Source: Rhytidiadelphus loreus
Lineage: Eukaryota; Streptophyta; Bryopsida; Hypnales; Hylocomiaceae
Length of the DNA stretch: 64,000 bases
Assembly (NCBI GenBank): GCA_947034895.1
Contig: OX344764.1
Span: 55,781,348 to 55,845,347 of the forward strand
Reading direction: 5' to 3'
The position numbers were made by a program, and so were the translations under genes. The notes under the pieces were generated by a model that ran no database searches, was not told the DNA's origin, and was given only the letters and a program-made list of their open reading frames with translations. Shown one piece after another: positions 11,006 to 21,261 of the stretch; positions within the stretch are counted from its first letter, which is position 1; the number at the start of each line of letters is the position of its first letter.

Positions 11006-14000
11006 TCAACGTCTTCCATGCCTAAGAATGCGCACAGAAGTATTTGCATTTGCTTCTTGTACTATTGGTTCATTACCACCAATTTCTTCAAGTGGACCTT
11101 GTCGAGGCACCGGCCCCCTGTAATCACTATCTCCTGGAACCTCACCATCTTCACCTATAGTACCACCAATGGATGCACCATCATCATTGGAATGATTGGA
11201 TGGTGCACTATCACTTTCGCTGGAGGCCTCAGAATTGCGGTTTCGTTGTGGTCGAGCTATAGAAGACAACATCCGAAGAGGTCGTTGGCCCGTTGCGTCC
11301 ATAATGCCATCTGTATTGGGCCCTCCCGTTTGAACTTCTCTTAAAAATGGTTGGGAAGCCGCTTCTTCCCTCCTCAGCCTTCTACGTGCTCTAGTATTCA
11401 CACGTTCACTGGTAGTACCTTGTGGTCGGGGACGCTTCCCTCGATTATTGGCATGTACAGGTGGCCGCAATGAATTCGTATTTCTAGTCACACGTTGTGA
11501 CACCATACCAGCCAATCGTGTACCTACCGACAAAGTTGGTTCGTGTGGACGAACTTCGGAACTAGACGGCCTTGATGAACTTTGGATTTGTAGATTTTCC
11601 AATACTAGCATCTGCCGTTGTGCAACCGAGACTCGATTTGGAGGGGGCATATGTGCTTCTCCACCTTGAGGGGGCCCTTCTCTACGAGTGGTCCTCATGG
11701 GCAAGGATGGTGGTATTACTACTTCTTCTTCACGTCCTCTTCCAACGTCAACCCCATCTCTGTCTATTGTGGCATCAATTTGTACATCCATAGGGTCTGG
11801 ACTTAGTGGTCTTGGTGCCACAACGTCCTCATTTGTATTGCCCCCACTTGGCCCAGCATTCCACGTTTGTGGCATTCGTGGTGGACTTCCTTGATGTCCC
11901 TCGGAGTCATTGTCGTTATTATCCCCCTCTTCAAAGTCAAATACGGATGCATCAATTAGAGGACGCACTCCTCCAAACCCACCAAATCTATCAAACGGTG
12001 GCTCATCATCGTCATTGGAACTATCATCTGAATCGTCATCATCTGGATCAAAGCGAACCGAACCACGGTCTAGACCATCAGATTCATCTGTCATGGAATC
12101 CTCTGACATCATGTTTTCAGTGTACCACCTTGTCGGATTTGCTGCAGCCCTTTCTCTTAGAGTCTTGGAATTGGTATAAATGTAAACCAATTCCTCAGCA
12201 CGCTCAGATGTCAATCTATTGCGTAATTTGTTGTGGACAAACGAATACATGCTCCAATTGCGTTCACATGACGATCCAGAACACACTTGTACGAGGATCT
12301 TTTTGGCAATCGGTGCAAGTGTACGAGCACCGGCTCCGAGAAGGTCCCACCATTTGTGAGGCTGCAAATTCAAGGTGTTTACATCAGGGAGTCCACTGAA
12401 AATGCCTCGCCGATCTCTAAATGCTTGGTACTCAGACAAAGCTGACGCAAATGCTTGATCTCCAACCGCCAATTTGCGCAGAACTCTCAATATGGCTTCT
12501 CTTGCCTCATCATCATCCATTAGCAAGACTTCATCAAGTAAAAAGGGATTCAATAGAGCCTCGGCGTAATGCAAATCCGTCCTGAGCATGTCCCAGCGCT
12601 TGTAGAAATCATCGATGGCGGAAATTGCATACCGTGGCTCTAATGAAAATGGTGGATCCCTCAAAGATAAAACATGCTTTTCCACCTTTTTCATCACAAG
12701 CCATGCCTTGTCCAAGCACGGGTGCTTTCCATCAAACTCTCGAAGAGCCATCAACACGGGCTCCACTATGTGCACAAAGTTTAAACATCTCCTCCAAAAT
12801 TCATCCATTCGCACATATCGTCGCACATCATTAGCTTTTCTTAGCTTTTGACTGGATGCCAATCTCCGCGTGTATTCATTCCACTGCGGATCGTGGACTG
12901 TCGATTCTACCGCTTCCCTCACCTCCACCAAACGTTCGATCATGAGGAACATGGTTGCAAAGCGTGTTTGAACGGGATTTTTCAAAACGTGATTAGGAGA
13001 ATGTCGTCGAAAGATTGCAAGTGGCATGTGATGCGTTCGAATGTATTTCACAATTGACTTGGCTTTCTTGACCATACTTGTAATCCAATCTTGTTTTCCC
13101 CAATCTTCAAGTAGAAGGTCAAGTGCATGTGCTGAACACCCTTGAAAATATATGTGTGGAAATCTACGAATTAATAGAGCACCAGCGGCCAACATGTTCG
13201 CTGCATTGTCTGTACAAACTTGTACCACGTTTTGTGCCCCTACCTTGTCAATGTAATCACCCATGCAATTAGCCACGTAAGTAGCATCTTTGCATTCGCC
13301 TGTTGTGTCTATCGATCCAAGAAATACCTCCCCACTTGTACATGCCAACATGACATTCATCAATGGTCGATGTGTCACATTATCCCATCCATCAGAGCAT
13401 ATTGTAACGCCATACTTGTGGATTGGTGCCCTTGTCTTCTCTGCTACAATTGCTGCCACTTCATCTTTTGTAGATTTTATGAGCTTTGTACGAAGTGCAC
13501 GGTACGCTAGAGGTTTGTAGCCAACTCTCGATTCCGATGTTGATTTCACTACATCCAGAAAAGTAGGATGCCTCACTACATTGAATGGTATATTGGCTTC
13601 ATAGAAAAACTTAGCCCACTTCTTGTCTAGTACTTGCTTGTTTGATGCGTTCATTCCATCTTGTACAGACAATTGCCTCATCGATCGACTGTGGGTCAAA
13701 TTAGGAATGGGCGCCTCCGATGATCGTACTTGAGAGCTTTGCCCTCCAGTGTTTTCTCCTCCATCATTTCCTGAGATTGAAGCATCAGGTTGTTGCTCGC
13801 CACGTACTACACTTGGTAGTATCGTTGATGGTGATGTCACTTCCACGTCGCGTCCAGGTCCATGCGAAGTGTCCGTAGGTATATGTCCTCCACAATTCCA
13901 AAACATTACCTTCACGGCTGCATTGACTTTAGTGCACGCTCTCACTCCCTGGACGGTGTCGTTTCGTCTGTATCCCAAATGGAAAAGCAACCGATCCTTT

Positions 14001-14095
14001 CGGTAGCTTAGCAAAGTTTCGCAAAACTTGCAAGCAACTTTTCCATCTGGCCGTAGTGTGTACCAAGGTTCCCACTGTGATCTTCCTCCACCCAT
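11006..14095 (-). CDS. hAT-superfamily transposase with long acidic/Arg-rich C-terminal tail
   Basis: One uninterrupted frame. I take Met at 14095 (MGGGRSQWEPWY) as the start; an upstream in-frame ATG at 14206 adds 37 residues, and a possible 3' splice site lies between the two. Counting from 14206: a BED-like zinc finger (C60-x2-C63-x13-H77-x14-C92); a DUF659/RNase-H-like core with catalytic Asp in ICSDGW (D273) and VCTDNAAN (D334), then CSAHALDLLLED; and the hAT C-terminal dimerisation region (about 619-680) with KWWDLLGAGA and SGSSCERNWSMYSFVHNKLR, which holds the likely catalytic Glu (E649). A tail of about 380 residues follows, acidic (DDDDSDDSSNDDDE) and then Arg/Pro-rich. Enzymes of this family excise and insert DNA and leave 8-bp duplications. 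I found no clear terminal inverted repeats, so the element may be incomplete or the gene domesticated. TGA stop at 11006-11008. Confidence 0.88.
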   Translation of the reverse strand: MGGGRSQWEPWYTLRPDGKVACKFCETLLSYRKDRLLFHLGYRRNDTVQGVRACTKVNAAVKVMFWNCGGHIPTDTSHGPGRDVEVTSPSTILPSVVRGEQQPDASISGNDGGENTGGQSSQVRSSEAPIPNLTHSRSMRQLSVQDGMNASNKQVLDKKWAKFFYEANIPFNVVRHPTFLDVVKSTSESRVGYKPLAYRALRTKLIKSTKDEVAAIVAEKTRAPIHKYGVTICSDGWDNVTHRPLMNVMLACTSGEVFLGSIDTTGECKDATYVANCMGDYIDKVGAQNVVQVCTDNAANMLAAGALLIRRFPHIYFQGCSAHALDLLLEDWGKQDWITSMVKKAKSIVKYIRTHHMPLAIFRRHSPNHVLKNPVQTRFATMFLMIERLVEVREAVESTVHDPQWNEYTRRLASSQKLRKANDVRRYVRMDEFWRRCLNFVHIVEPVLMALREFDGKHPCLDKAWLVMKKVEKHVLSLRDPPFSLEPRYAISAIDDFYKRWDMLRTDLHYAEALLNPFLLDEVLLMDDDEAREAILRVLRKLAVGDQAFASALSEYQAFRDRRGIFSGLPDVNTLNLQPHKWWDLLGAGARTLAPIAKKILVQVCSGSSCERNWSMYSFVHNKLRNRLTSERAEELVYIYTNSKTLRERAAANPTRWYTENMMSEDSMTDESDGLDRGSVRFDPDDDDSDDSSNDDDEPPFDRFGGFGGVRPLIDASVFDFEEGDNNDNDSEGHQGSPPRMPQTWNAGPSGGNTNEDVVAPRPLSPDPMDVQIDATIDRDGVDVGRGREEEVVIPPSLPMRTTRREGPPQGGEAHMPPPNRVSVAQRQMLVLENLQIQSSSRPSSSEVRPHEPTLSVGTRLAGMVSQRVTRNTNSLRPPVHANNRGKRPRPQGTTSERVNTRARRRLRREEAASQPFLREVQTGGPNTDGIMDATGQRPLRMLSSIARPQRNRNSEASSESDSAPSNHSNDDGASIGGTIGEDGEVPGDSDYRGPVPRQGPLEEIGGNEPIVQEANANTSVRILRHGRR

Positions 14096-14310
14096 TGCTC
14101 TTATCTGTCCTCCTCTACCTGCCCTTGCACCAAAAAAAAGATTAGTATTATGTTTGAAATGTGATGTGGCAACAACACTTGTTGCTCTCACAACAAGTGC
14201 CACCACAACACACTCTTCTTGGACTTCGCTCTACCGCAATGGTTGTACTCCAACCAAGACATGAAAGGCAAAATCAGCAAGGGAAAGTAATCTTGAATAG
14301 GCGGAAGTCC

Positions 14311-14320
14311 TTAATATACA
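14311..14320 (-). promoter_or_regulatory. TATA-like box upstream of the hAT gene
   Basis: TGTATATTAA on the minus strand, about 215 nt upstream of ATG 14095. It lies between the gene and array 3, as at the RING-H2 and kinase-like genes. Confidence 0.4.
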
Positions 14321-14333
14321 CCTTGAAGCCTTC

Positions 14334-14360
14334 CCTAAAACCCTAAACCCTAAACCCAGC
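14334..14360 (-). repeat. CCCTAAA telomere-type repeat
   Basis: CCCTAAAACCCTAAACCCTAAA sits between the TATA-like box and array 3. In the gene's orientation it reads as TTTAGGG repeats, which resemble the telo-box of plant promoters. Confidence 0.6.
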
Positions 14361-14361
14361 T

Positions 14362-14835
14362 AGACGGACATCCGGCTGATGGGGTGGACCCTAAACCCGC
14401 AACCCTGCACCCTAAACCGTCCAAGCGGCGACTGTCCCGTCCAGCGATATTCCGGTCCAGGGGATGGGACGGATTCCCGTCCTGTGGACGGTTTCCCATT
14501 CAGAGGACGGATTCGTGTCCAAGGGACGGATTACCGTCCTGGAGACGACCTCTTCGTCCAGAGACGGGCTCTCCGTCCAGGGGACGGATTACCATCCAGG
14601 GGACGGCTTATTGTCCAGGGGACGGCTTACCGTCCAAGGGACGGATGGGCTCTCCGTCTTAGAGACGGATGTCCATTCGGCGACGGAATGACCGTCCAGG
14701 AGACGGCCCGATGTCGTCGCAGACTAGACAGACTTCATCCGCACCGCGGATGGTCCCGTCAGTATCGGCGACGGGCTGTGATGCGTCAGGACGCGTCCGG
14801 ACGTAAAAAGCCAACGTCACGTCCGGATAGACAAC
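14362..14835. repeat. GGACGG...CCGTCC array 3
   Basis: A GC-rich array of units of about 20 bp such as GGACGGATTACCGTCCAGG, each close to palindromic. It lies directly upstream of the hAT gene on its 5' side. The downstream side of the gene carries no such array. Confidence 0.8.
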
Positions 14836-14889
14836 CCTGCCTGGAGATCAAAGGCTCAGCGGCTATAGCTGCATGTTCGAGATTCCCTT

Positions 14890-16800
14890 AAAGATAATTC
14901 TTCCCGTAATGACTAGAAGTTCTTGATTATCCTTCTCTGTTTTTTGCAAAAAAATTGTGCAAGATTATTCTCCCCATAATCTCTGCAATCTCCCCGTAAT
15001 CTCTGCAAGTTCCTACTTTAACTTGCTTGCAAACTGCTAAATCTAAGTGCAGGTTTTGAGTTGTCTACATTGTTGGCACCCGTAATTACAACTAGCTACA
15101 ACGCTAATTGTTACAAATTTGGGAAGGTTGGTTCTTTTACCAAGATGGTAGCCATAATACAACAAGCTTGCAGTATAATCTTTTAATATTTTCGTAATGT
15201 ATGGAGGTGTGTTTGGTTTCAACGAGGAAAATTCCATGGAATTTGGGAATGTCAAGGCCAGCAAAGAACTATCTATTCTGGACTGAGACCAGAATTTCTC
15301 TGTAAAGCAAAAAAGTGAATCGTTAGAATATACAACATTCTTTGTCAATCCTAATTCGTTTTTGAATGACGGTTGCAGTCTATTGATTATAAGGAATGTT
15401 CAAAAGTGTTGTCATTATCAAACATTTATTTTCTATTCTATTACTAATTGATTTTCTAGAATGTCGGTTGCAGCCTTTTAATTTTTATGGTGAATGACCA
15501 ACCTTGCTTTGATTCCCAAGCATAGAGGATTTGACCATGATATGAAATTCAGTGTCATACAGAAATTATTGCATCACTTGAGTCAGAGAGATAGAAAGAT
15601 GCTAGGTCCTCCACTACTTGTGGCGATGCTAAAAGCATAAATGATGGAATAAATCCAAGCATATGTGGTCGTTAGTATTATAGACCACGCTCCAAAAAAT
15701 AATCCTTTGATACTACAATTGTTTTAAGAATCTAAAGAACATGATTAAAGTCATAAGCGAGGTATAAAATTTGATTCAAGTCATAATATTTTTAGTATTT
15801 ATTTCTAATCATGATAAAATTCCATCATTTATCCTGAATTCATTTCATGTGGAACTAGGAATATATTAGAATTGACAATATAAAATGAAATAATGAATAA
15901 GAAAAATTTAAGGTTTAGAAGTCTACTTGACTATAATACTTTATGAAATAATTAATGAAGTGGTATGAAATTAGCAAAGTCCATCTTGGTATAGTTTGCA
16001 AAGAAATGAATGTGACCTTGGAAAATAAGAAAAAAATCTTATTCCACCTAGAAAAAGAAATATATATTCAATCATATATTCTTCAGCCAACTATTGTTTC
16101 CTAAATATAATATGAGTTTTAACTTCTTTAGAAAATGGACGTAAGTATTGTCATTTACTCCTTTACAAGAAGTGCAAATTTTTTTCACGGTTCTCTATGT
16201 ATAGCATTCATGATAGGCCTAAGTTTAAGTAGAAGTCACACAAAGATATTTTGAACTTAAATAGTATGCTATAGATGACATTTATGAAATAGATTAACCA
16301 TTATATGAAATAGAATGACCATTATATGCATTTGATTGACCATTATATGAAATAGATTGACCATCACATTAATAGATGACAATTATATAAAGGTTTTCAA
16401 AAATATTATCATGTAGAGAATCCTCATGATGTTACACTATTCATGAACAAAAAATGCTTTTGGACAAGTACAATTGAATCTAACTCATCCATTAGAAATT
16501 AATGTGTTAGAAATGAAAGGAACTTCCCAACATGTCAAGGATGAAACTTGATGATGAAACTTGATGATGAAACTATGAAAGCTATTCACATAACATTGCT
16601 CCCAGTACACATTTATGTAGTTTTTAGTATTGTATCCTCTACATTATGGAGAATTCACATGCAACTAATGTTTGTATGCTCCTACAATGCTACCAAAATG
16701 AAACATGCATTTGAACTCATGATCATTGTATAAGGAAGCATTAACTTTCTTTACATAACAATCCTATAAATTCCATAGTAATGTAAAGAAGAAAATGGAA
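14890..16800. other. AT-rich non-coding DNA
   Basis: No gene recognised. A short tandem repeat of about 25 bp with core GACCATTATATGAAATAGAT lies at about 16263-16385, in roughly five imperfect copies. Confidence 0.5.
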
Positions 16801-16815
16801 TTAGAATATGCTTAC

Positions 16816-17247
16816 TTGTAGTACTCTCTCATCTCTTGAAATGTAGTGTACAGTAGTTGTGTCCTCCGACATCGCTTGTTGTGAGTCCAAGCTCTGCAAT
16901 TCAACATCCTCTTCCACACCACTACCTCTAGCTTCAAAGCAAAGGACTTTCCATAGATTCCCTGGAGTTGATTGAGCAATCTTGGACGCCACTCTCTTTG
17001 GACGATTCATTCTAGATTTTCTAAGTGCTTTTGAAGATGAGAAATACAAAGAACTACGCCTCTTACATTTGCTTTTCAACTTTTGAACAACAAATGTAAC
17101 ACTATGGCTATCTACAATCATAAGGTCATACACAAAAGTCAAAAGCATTGAACCTAAGAGTCTCTCAGAACCAAACGTTGTTTGACAATCATAGCATAGG
17201 AGTGTCTCTTTTGAGGAGAAGTGAAGAGTACTTATACACAAGAACAA
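16816..17247 (-). CDS. Hypothetical exon, related to the exon at 26.3 kb
   Basis: An open frame from Met 17247 to a good donor CAA|GTAAGC at 16815/16816 (phase 0); without splicing the frame stops four codons later. The product is basic in the middle (KCKRRSSLYFSSSKALRKSR, then RPKRVASK) and acidic near the end (GVEEDVELQSLDSQ). I do not recognise a domain. The KRR..L.FSSS..L.KSR....K.VA pattern recurs in the exon at 26338-26625, which also ends at a phase-0 donor, and this is the main reason to believe it is real. The upstream start and downstream exon are not established. It lies 3' of the interrupted SWIM gene on the same strand. Confidence 0.35.
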
Positions 17248-17299
17248 ACTAGTTGCATCCCCTCATAGATTACATTCCTCTAACACGCCGCCCTGAGAA

Positions 17300-18326
17300 T
17301 TTAGAAGTCACAATAGCTAAGGTTTCATTTAAAGAACCGTCATCCCACTTGTTAATCTAAACCTAACTTTGACAGTAAGTTTTCCTCAAATGCTGCAAAA
17401 AAGTGGAGGCATCTTTCATAATAAGTATTACTATATCAGATCAATTGATGGCATCAGCACTATAAAGGTCCTTAAAAAAGACAGTACTAAAGTTGAACTA
17501 TGCCTACTTTAGACGTCATGTGTGTACTTATTTATAGAAGATGAATGTAAATCCAACTACTACATGTTCCTTTCTCCACAATTAATGGTAGAGCCGCCTA
17601 AATGCATTGAATGTTATGCTATATAAATGTGGTAGGGAAGTCAATCTATGGTGGCTTAATTGGTAGTCCCACTTACACATAGTGAACGATATAGAAACCA
17701 CTATCATGGAAATGTTGTGGTCTATTTTGAATGGTAAAATAAGTATACAGGATGTCGTACTTAACTGAGTTTAGTCCTTCTCCACCACAGTCTAAGTATT
17801 GGCTCAACGGTGCTAGATTGTGAACGTGTGAGCGCGAGCCTGCGAGCGTTGAGCAGGAAGTATGTGAGCGCGGAGTTTTGAAATTATAAAAAACTGAGTA
17901 ATATTTCAAAAAATAGAATTTTTTTAATAATTATTATAAAACTTACTATTTCGAGTAAATTTTAGTACACAATGACCGTGGACCTATGACCGTGGACCTA
18001 TGACCGTGGACTTAGCACCATGGGCCGGTTACCGTGGACTTAGCACCCATGACTTCTTACCATGGATCTATTACCGTGGTTATGTACAATTTGTATAAAT
18101 TTTTGAATTTTAATCATTGGTTATAGTAATAGAAGTACATATTGTGAAAGACAAACAGATGACCTATAGGAAAATGCAAATTTTGATTGAAAATAGGCTG
18201 TACTGAATACTTCAAGAAATTACTGTATTTGTCCAAATACAAAATGGTACTTCTGAAGCTAGACATCTAACTTTAGTCTACAGTCCTTCAATCATTAACA
18301 CCGATCACTTAGGTATTGTTGGACTT
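17300..18326. other. Non-coding DNA with two short tandem arrays
   Basis: Positions 17972-18080 hold imperfect 14-bp repeats of the type ACCGTGGACCTATG. Positions 17821-17876 hold clustered GAGCG(C/T)G words (GCTCRCAC on the other strand), which recur at 34594-34627 and 39867-39910 beside the second SWIM copy. No gene seen. Confidence 0.55.
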
Positions 18327-18931
18327 CTAAACATGTTGAAGACTATCTTCCGAAACTTTGATGATACCGGCCTTTGTGAGAAGGAGCTTCACTTCATTGA
18401 AGTTGAAGCTTGGAGAATGTATGAACTTATCCTCTGTCGGATTCATTTTGCTGAAGTAGCGAAGTAAGTAATAAAGATGTTTGCAATGCACATACTGTTG
18501 GCGTCCACCAATTGCTGAAACGGCCATGTCGACAAAATCGGGACAAGTGCACTCTGGATACATGCCAAGTGTAATGCGATAAAGCTTTTGCCTTGGCTCA
18601 AGTCCGGATTGAAGGGAGATAATGGCTCCAAGTCCAGGGAAGGGGAGCAAGGTTACTCCTAAAATCGTTCCCTTGACATTACCAGCGCTCTCCCATTTAT
18701 TGCGGTACTCTGTTGTAGGAGCATTTGCAATACGTCGAATAGCCTTGCTCCTTCGAGTAGTTGGATTTGCGTCTGCATGTGTAGGACTAGGATGATCATA
18801 GTAGATGGCCTGAAAAACATTGGACATGGTGAACAAACGTCGAGGGGACATAGTTGGCCGTTGTTGTAGCTGGAAACCAGCCTCCTGCAGTAGCAACGTC
18901 TCTTGGCGGGTCAAATTAGTGCCTGTTAGTA

Positions 18932-18936
18932 CAGGC
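18932..18936 (+). repeat. Target-site duplication CAGGC, left copy
   Basis: CAGGC directly before TGTCGG; the matching copy is at 22363-22367. Removing the element and one copy restores the reading frame of the SWIM gene. Confidence 0.8.
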
Positions 18937-19251
18937 TGTCGGAATCCATAATAGCTTAGTACGGACCTTAATAGACTAAGAAAAATTAAAATAGATAAAA
19001 ATTGAAAAAAATTAGTTTAGGCATAGACTAGCGGAAACAAATAAATACTTAGAATTAGTTTAGACTTCGTTCCGGAACCAGTACGGAAGCATGACGGAAC
19101 TTGACATCCGGGTGGACGGATTCAGGAGCCGGAACACAGGAACCCGGAACGCAGGCATTAAATTCAGTAGCTTGCGGCGGTAGACTAGGGATACGTTACG
19201 GCGTTCCGTAGCCTGCGTTCCCGTTACAGTGAACGTTGGGCGCAGGAATTC

Positions 19252-19259
19252 TATATAAA
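19252..19259 (+). promoter_or_regulatory. TATA box of the inserted gag-like gene
   Basis: TCTATATAAACC lies about 107 nt upstream of ATG 19366, inside the insertion, so the element brings its own promoter. Confidence 0.6.
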
Positions 19260-19365
19260 CCAAGTTCCTCCTCATTTCTCGCCCTCTTTCAGTTGCTCCG
19301 CATCTGGTTGATAGTGAGAGAAAGTGTGGTGAGTTAGGGTTACCGCGATAGGAGAGGTGAGACGG

Positions 19366-21261
19366 ATGGCAGGGGTTAGTACGTGGTATATAGTACCGGC
19401 CCGGAAGATCAGTCCGGTATATCCAGAAGATCCGTTGCACTTGCGGCATTTAGAGGACGATTTGGTTGTGCTAGGTTGTGCAGGTCTGCTGAAGAAACCC
19501 TGGAACGTCCAGAGTGACCAGGTGCTCCGGGAGTTGGCGGCAGGTGCTCCGAACCAGTACGACCAGACCGTACGTGGGCATCCGGACCAGTGGACAGAGG
19601 AGCTGTGGGCGGAAGTGTACGGGTTCGCCCAAACCGGAAGCGGATTCGCTGCCCGGACGGACCAGTACCACCAGCACAAGTTCGTGAACCCACCACACGC
19701 GAAGGAGGGCTACGCGATCAAGGACTGCCGGGACGAGAGGCACAGGCGACTGCTGCGGTTCCTGCTTCCAATTCTGTACCCGGACAAGAGTTCCCGGGTT
19801 ACGGTAACCATGGCCAACACGATCTTCGGGGCGTTTCAGGACCGGGTCGTGAACTGGGGCCGGATCGTGGCGAGCGTGGTGGGGCGCTGCACCGGAAACT
19901 TGACGAAGAACAAGCCGAACCCGCTCAGCACGTACCTGTTCCACTTGTACCAGCACCGGGAACTCTTGACGGAAGACGAGGCGACGGATTACGAGACCGG
20001 GCTCATCATGCTCCAATGCCACTGCTCTGACGACGAGGAGCAAGAAACGCAGGAGTCTGAGGATGAGGAGGAAGAAGCCAAGCCGGAAGTCAAGCCGGAG
20101 ATCAAGGAAGAGAAGCCGGAACCGGAACCGAAGCAGAGGGAGAAGGAGGAACGGGAGCAGGCGTCGGGAAGCAAAAGACGGAAGTCGACACTTCCGGCTT
20201 CCAGAGGTAAACTCCCGGGTCCCTTTCTCATCCAGGATAAACAAGAGTGGGAAGGACCCCGCTTCTTCGAGTGCGGAGAAGACTGGATCCGGACCGCGAA
20301 GGATTACCACGACAGGCTCACGGAGATCGTACTCCGGTCCGCGGAAGTGGTGAAGTGCGAACCGGAGAACCTGGTGGACGCGTTGAAGGCGTTACCGGCC
20401 GAGTCGGAATGGAACGAGATGAGGACGGAAATCCGGAACCTGAAGACGGAACGGGACGCGCTCAAGGGGAAGCTGATCTGGACGGAAGAAGAGCTGCACC
20501 AGTCTCAAGGGGCGACACAGAAGGCGTACCAAGCGTTCCAGACCTTCCAGAAATGGATGGTCAGTCCGGCGGATCTCTACCACAAGGCGGCGCTGTATGA
20601 CGAAATGCAGAAGACGTCCGCGGCCCTCACCAACACGAAGATAGTCCAGGTGATGGTGGAGATGTCCGGAAGGATAGAGGCATCGTTGAAGGAGTTCCGG
20701 TCCATGATGACGAACATGGATCCGAACAAGCCTCTCGACTTCGGGGGATTTCCGGAAGTTCCGGATGTCATCGCAACTCCGGCAACGCAACCTCCCATCT
20801 CGCCCATCAAACGGACAGGTCAGTTTGGGTCACTGATAAACATCATCACTCAAGGGGGGCACTCTTCCGGATTTCTGGGATAGGATATGCCGGTCCGGAG
20901 CAGTTTGGATGCCCGGATCGACCTTGTCCAGAATCCGGCACGGACGCATCCGGAGCAGTTCGAGGATATCGAACCGCCTCCACTGATGCCTCTACCTACA
21001 CCGGATCCCATCGAGATATCGGAGGAGGCGGAAGCGGAGGAACCGGAAGCAGAAGAAGCAGAAGTGGCGGAAGATCCGAAGTCGTTGGAGAAGGCGGACC
21101 GGTCTCTCGTCCATATGGACGAGACGGATTCTGACAGTCCTCCGGTCCGGAAGACGTCGATCATCACCCGAGCGTCCCTCCGTACACCCCAAGGCAAGAC
21201 CAGCACCCGGGGGCAGTTAGGGTTTGACAGCAGTTCGAAGAAACAGCGGAAGGGAAAGTAG
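19366..21261 (+). CDS. Gag-like/mobile-element protein with one in-frame TAG
   Basis: The frame starts at ATG 19366 (MAGVSTWYIVPARK; an in-frame ATG at 19357 is also possible), meets a TAG at 20881-20883, and continues in the same frame to a TAG at 21259-21261 (about 125 more codons). The N-terminal 220 residues look like a helical capsid-type fold (WTEELWAEVYGFAQTG, VTVTMANTIFGAFQDRVVNW). Then come an acidic block (DDEEQETQESEDEEEEA), a Lys/Glu-rich linker, and a probable coiled coil at about residues 330-400. The part after the TAG is acidic and Ser/Pro-rich and ends KKQRKGK. It resembles gag-type proteins of plant retroelements, but I cannot name a family, and no protease or polymerase follows. 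Base composition is far richer in GC than the surroundings, with constant use of CCGGA words, so it has a separate origin. Confidence 0.6.

Noticed and set aside
10900..14900. Terminal inverted repeats and 8-bp duplication of the hAT element
   Set aside because: I compared both flanks by eye and found no convincing matching pair.
19471..20310. 279-residue minus-strand frame opposite the gag-like gene
   Set aside because: It is the GC-rich antisense shadow of the plus-strand gene, with Arg/Leu-rich low-complexity sequence and no motif.
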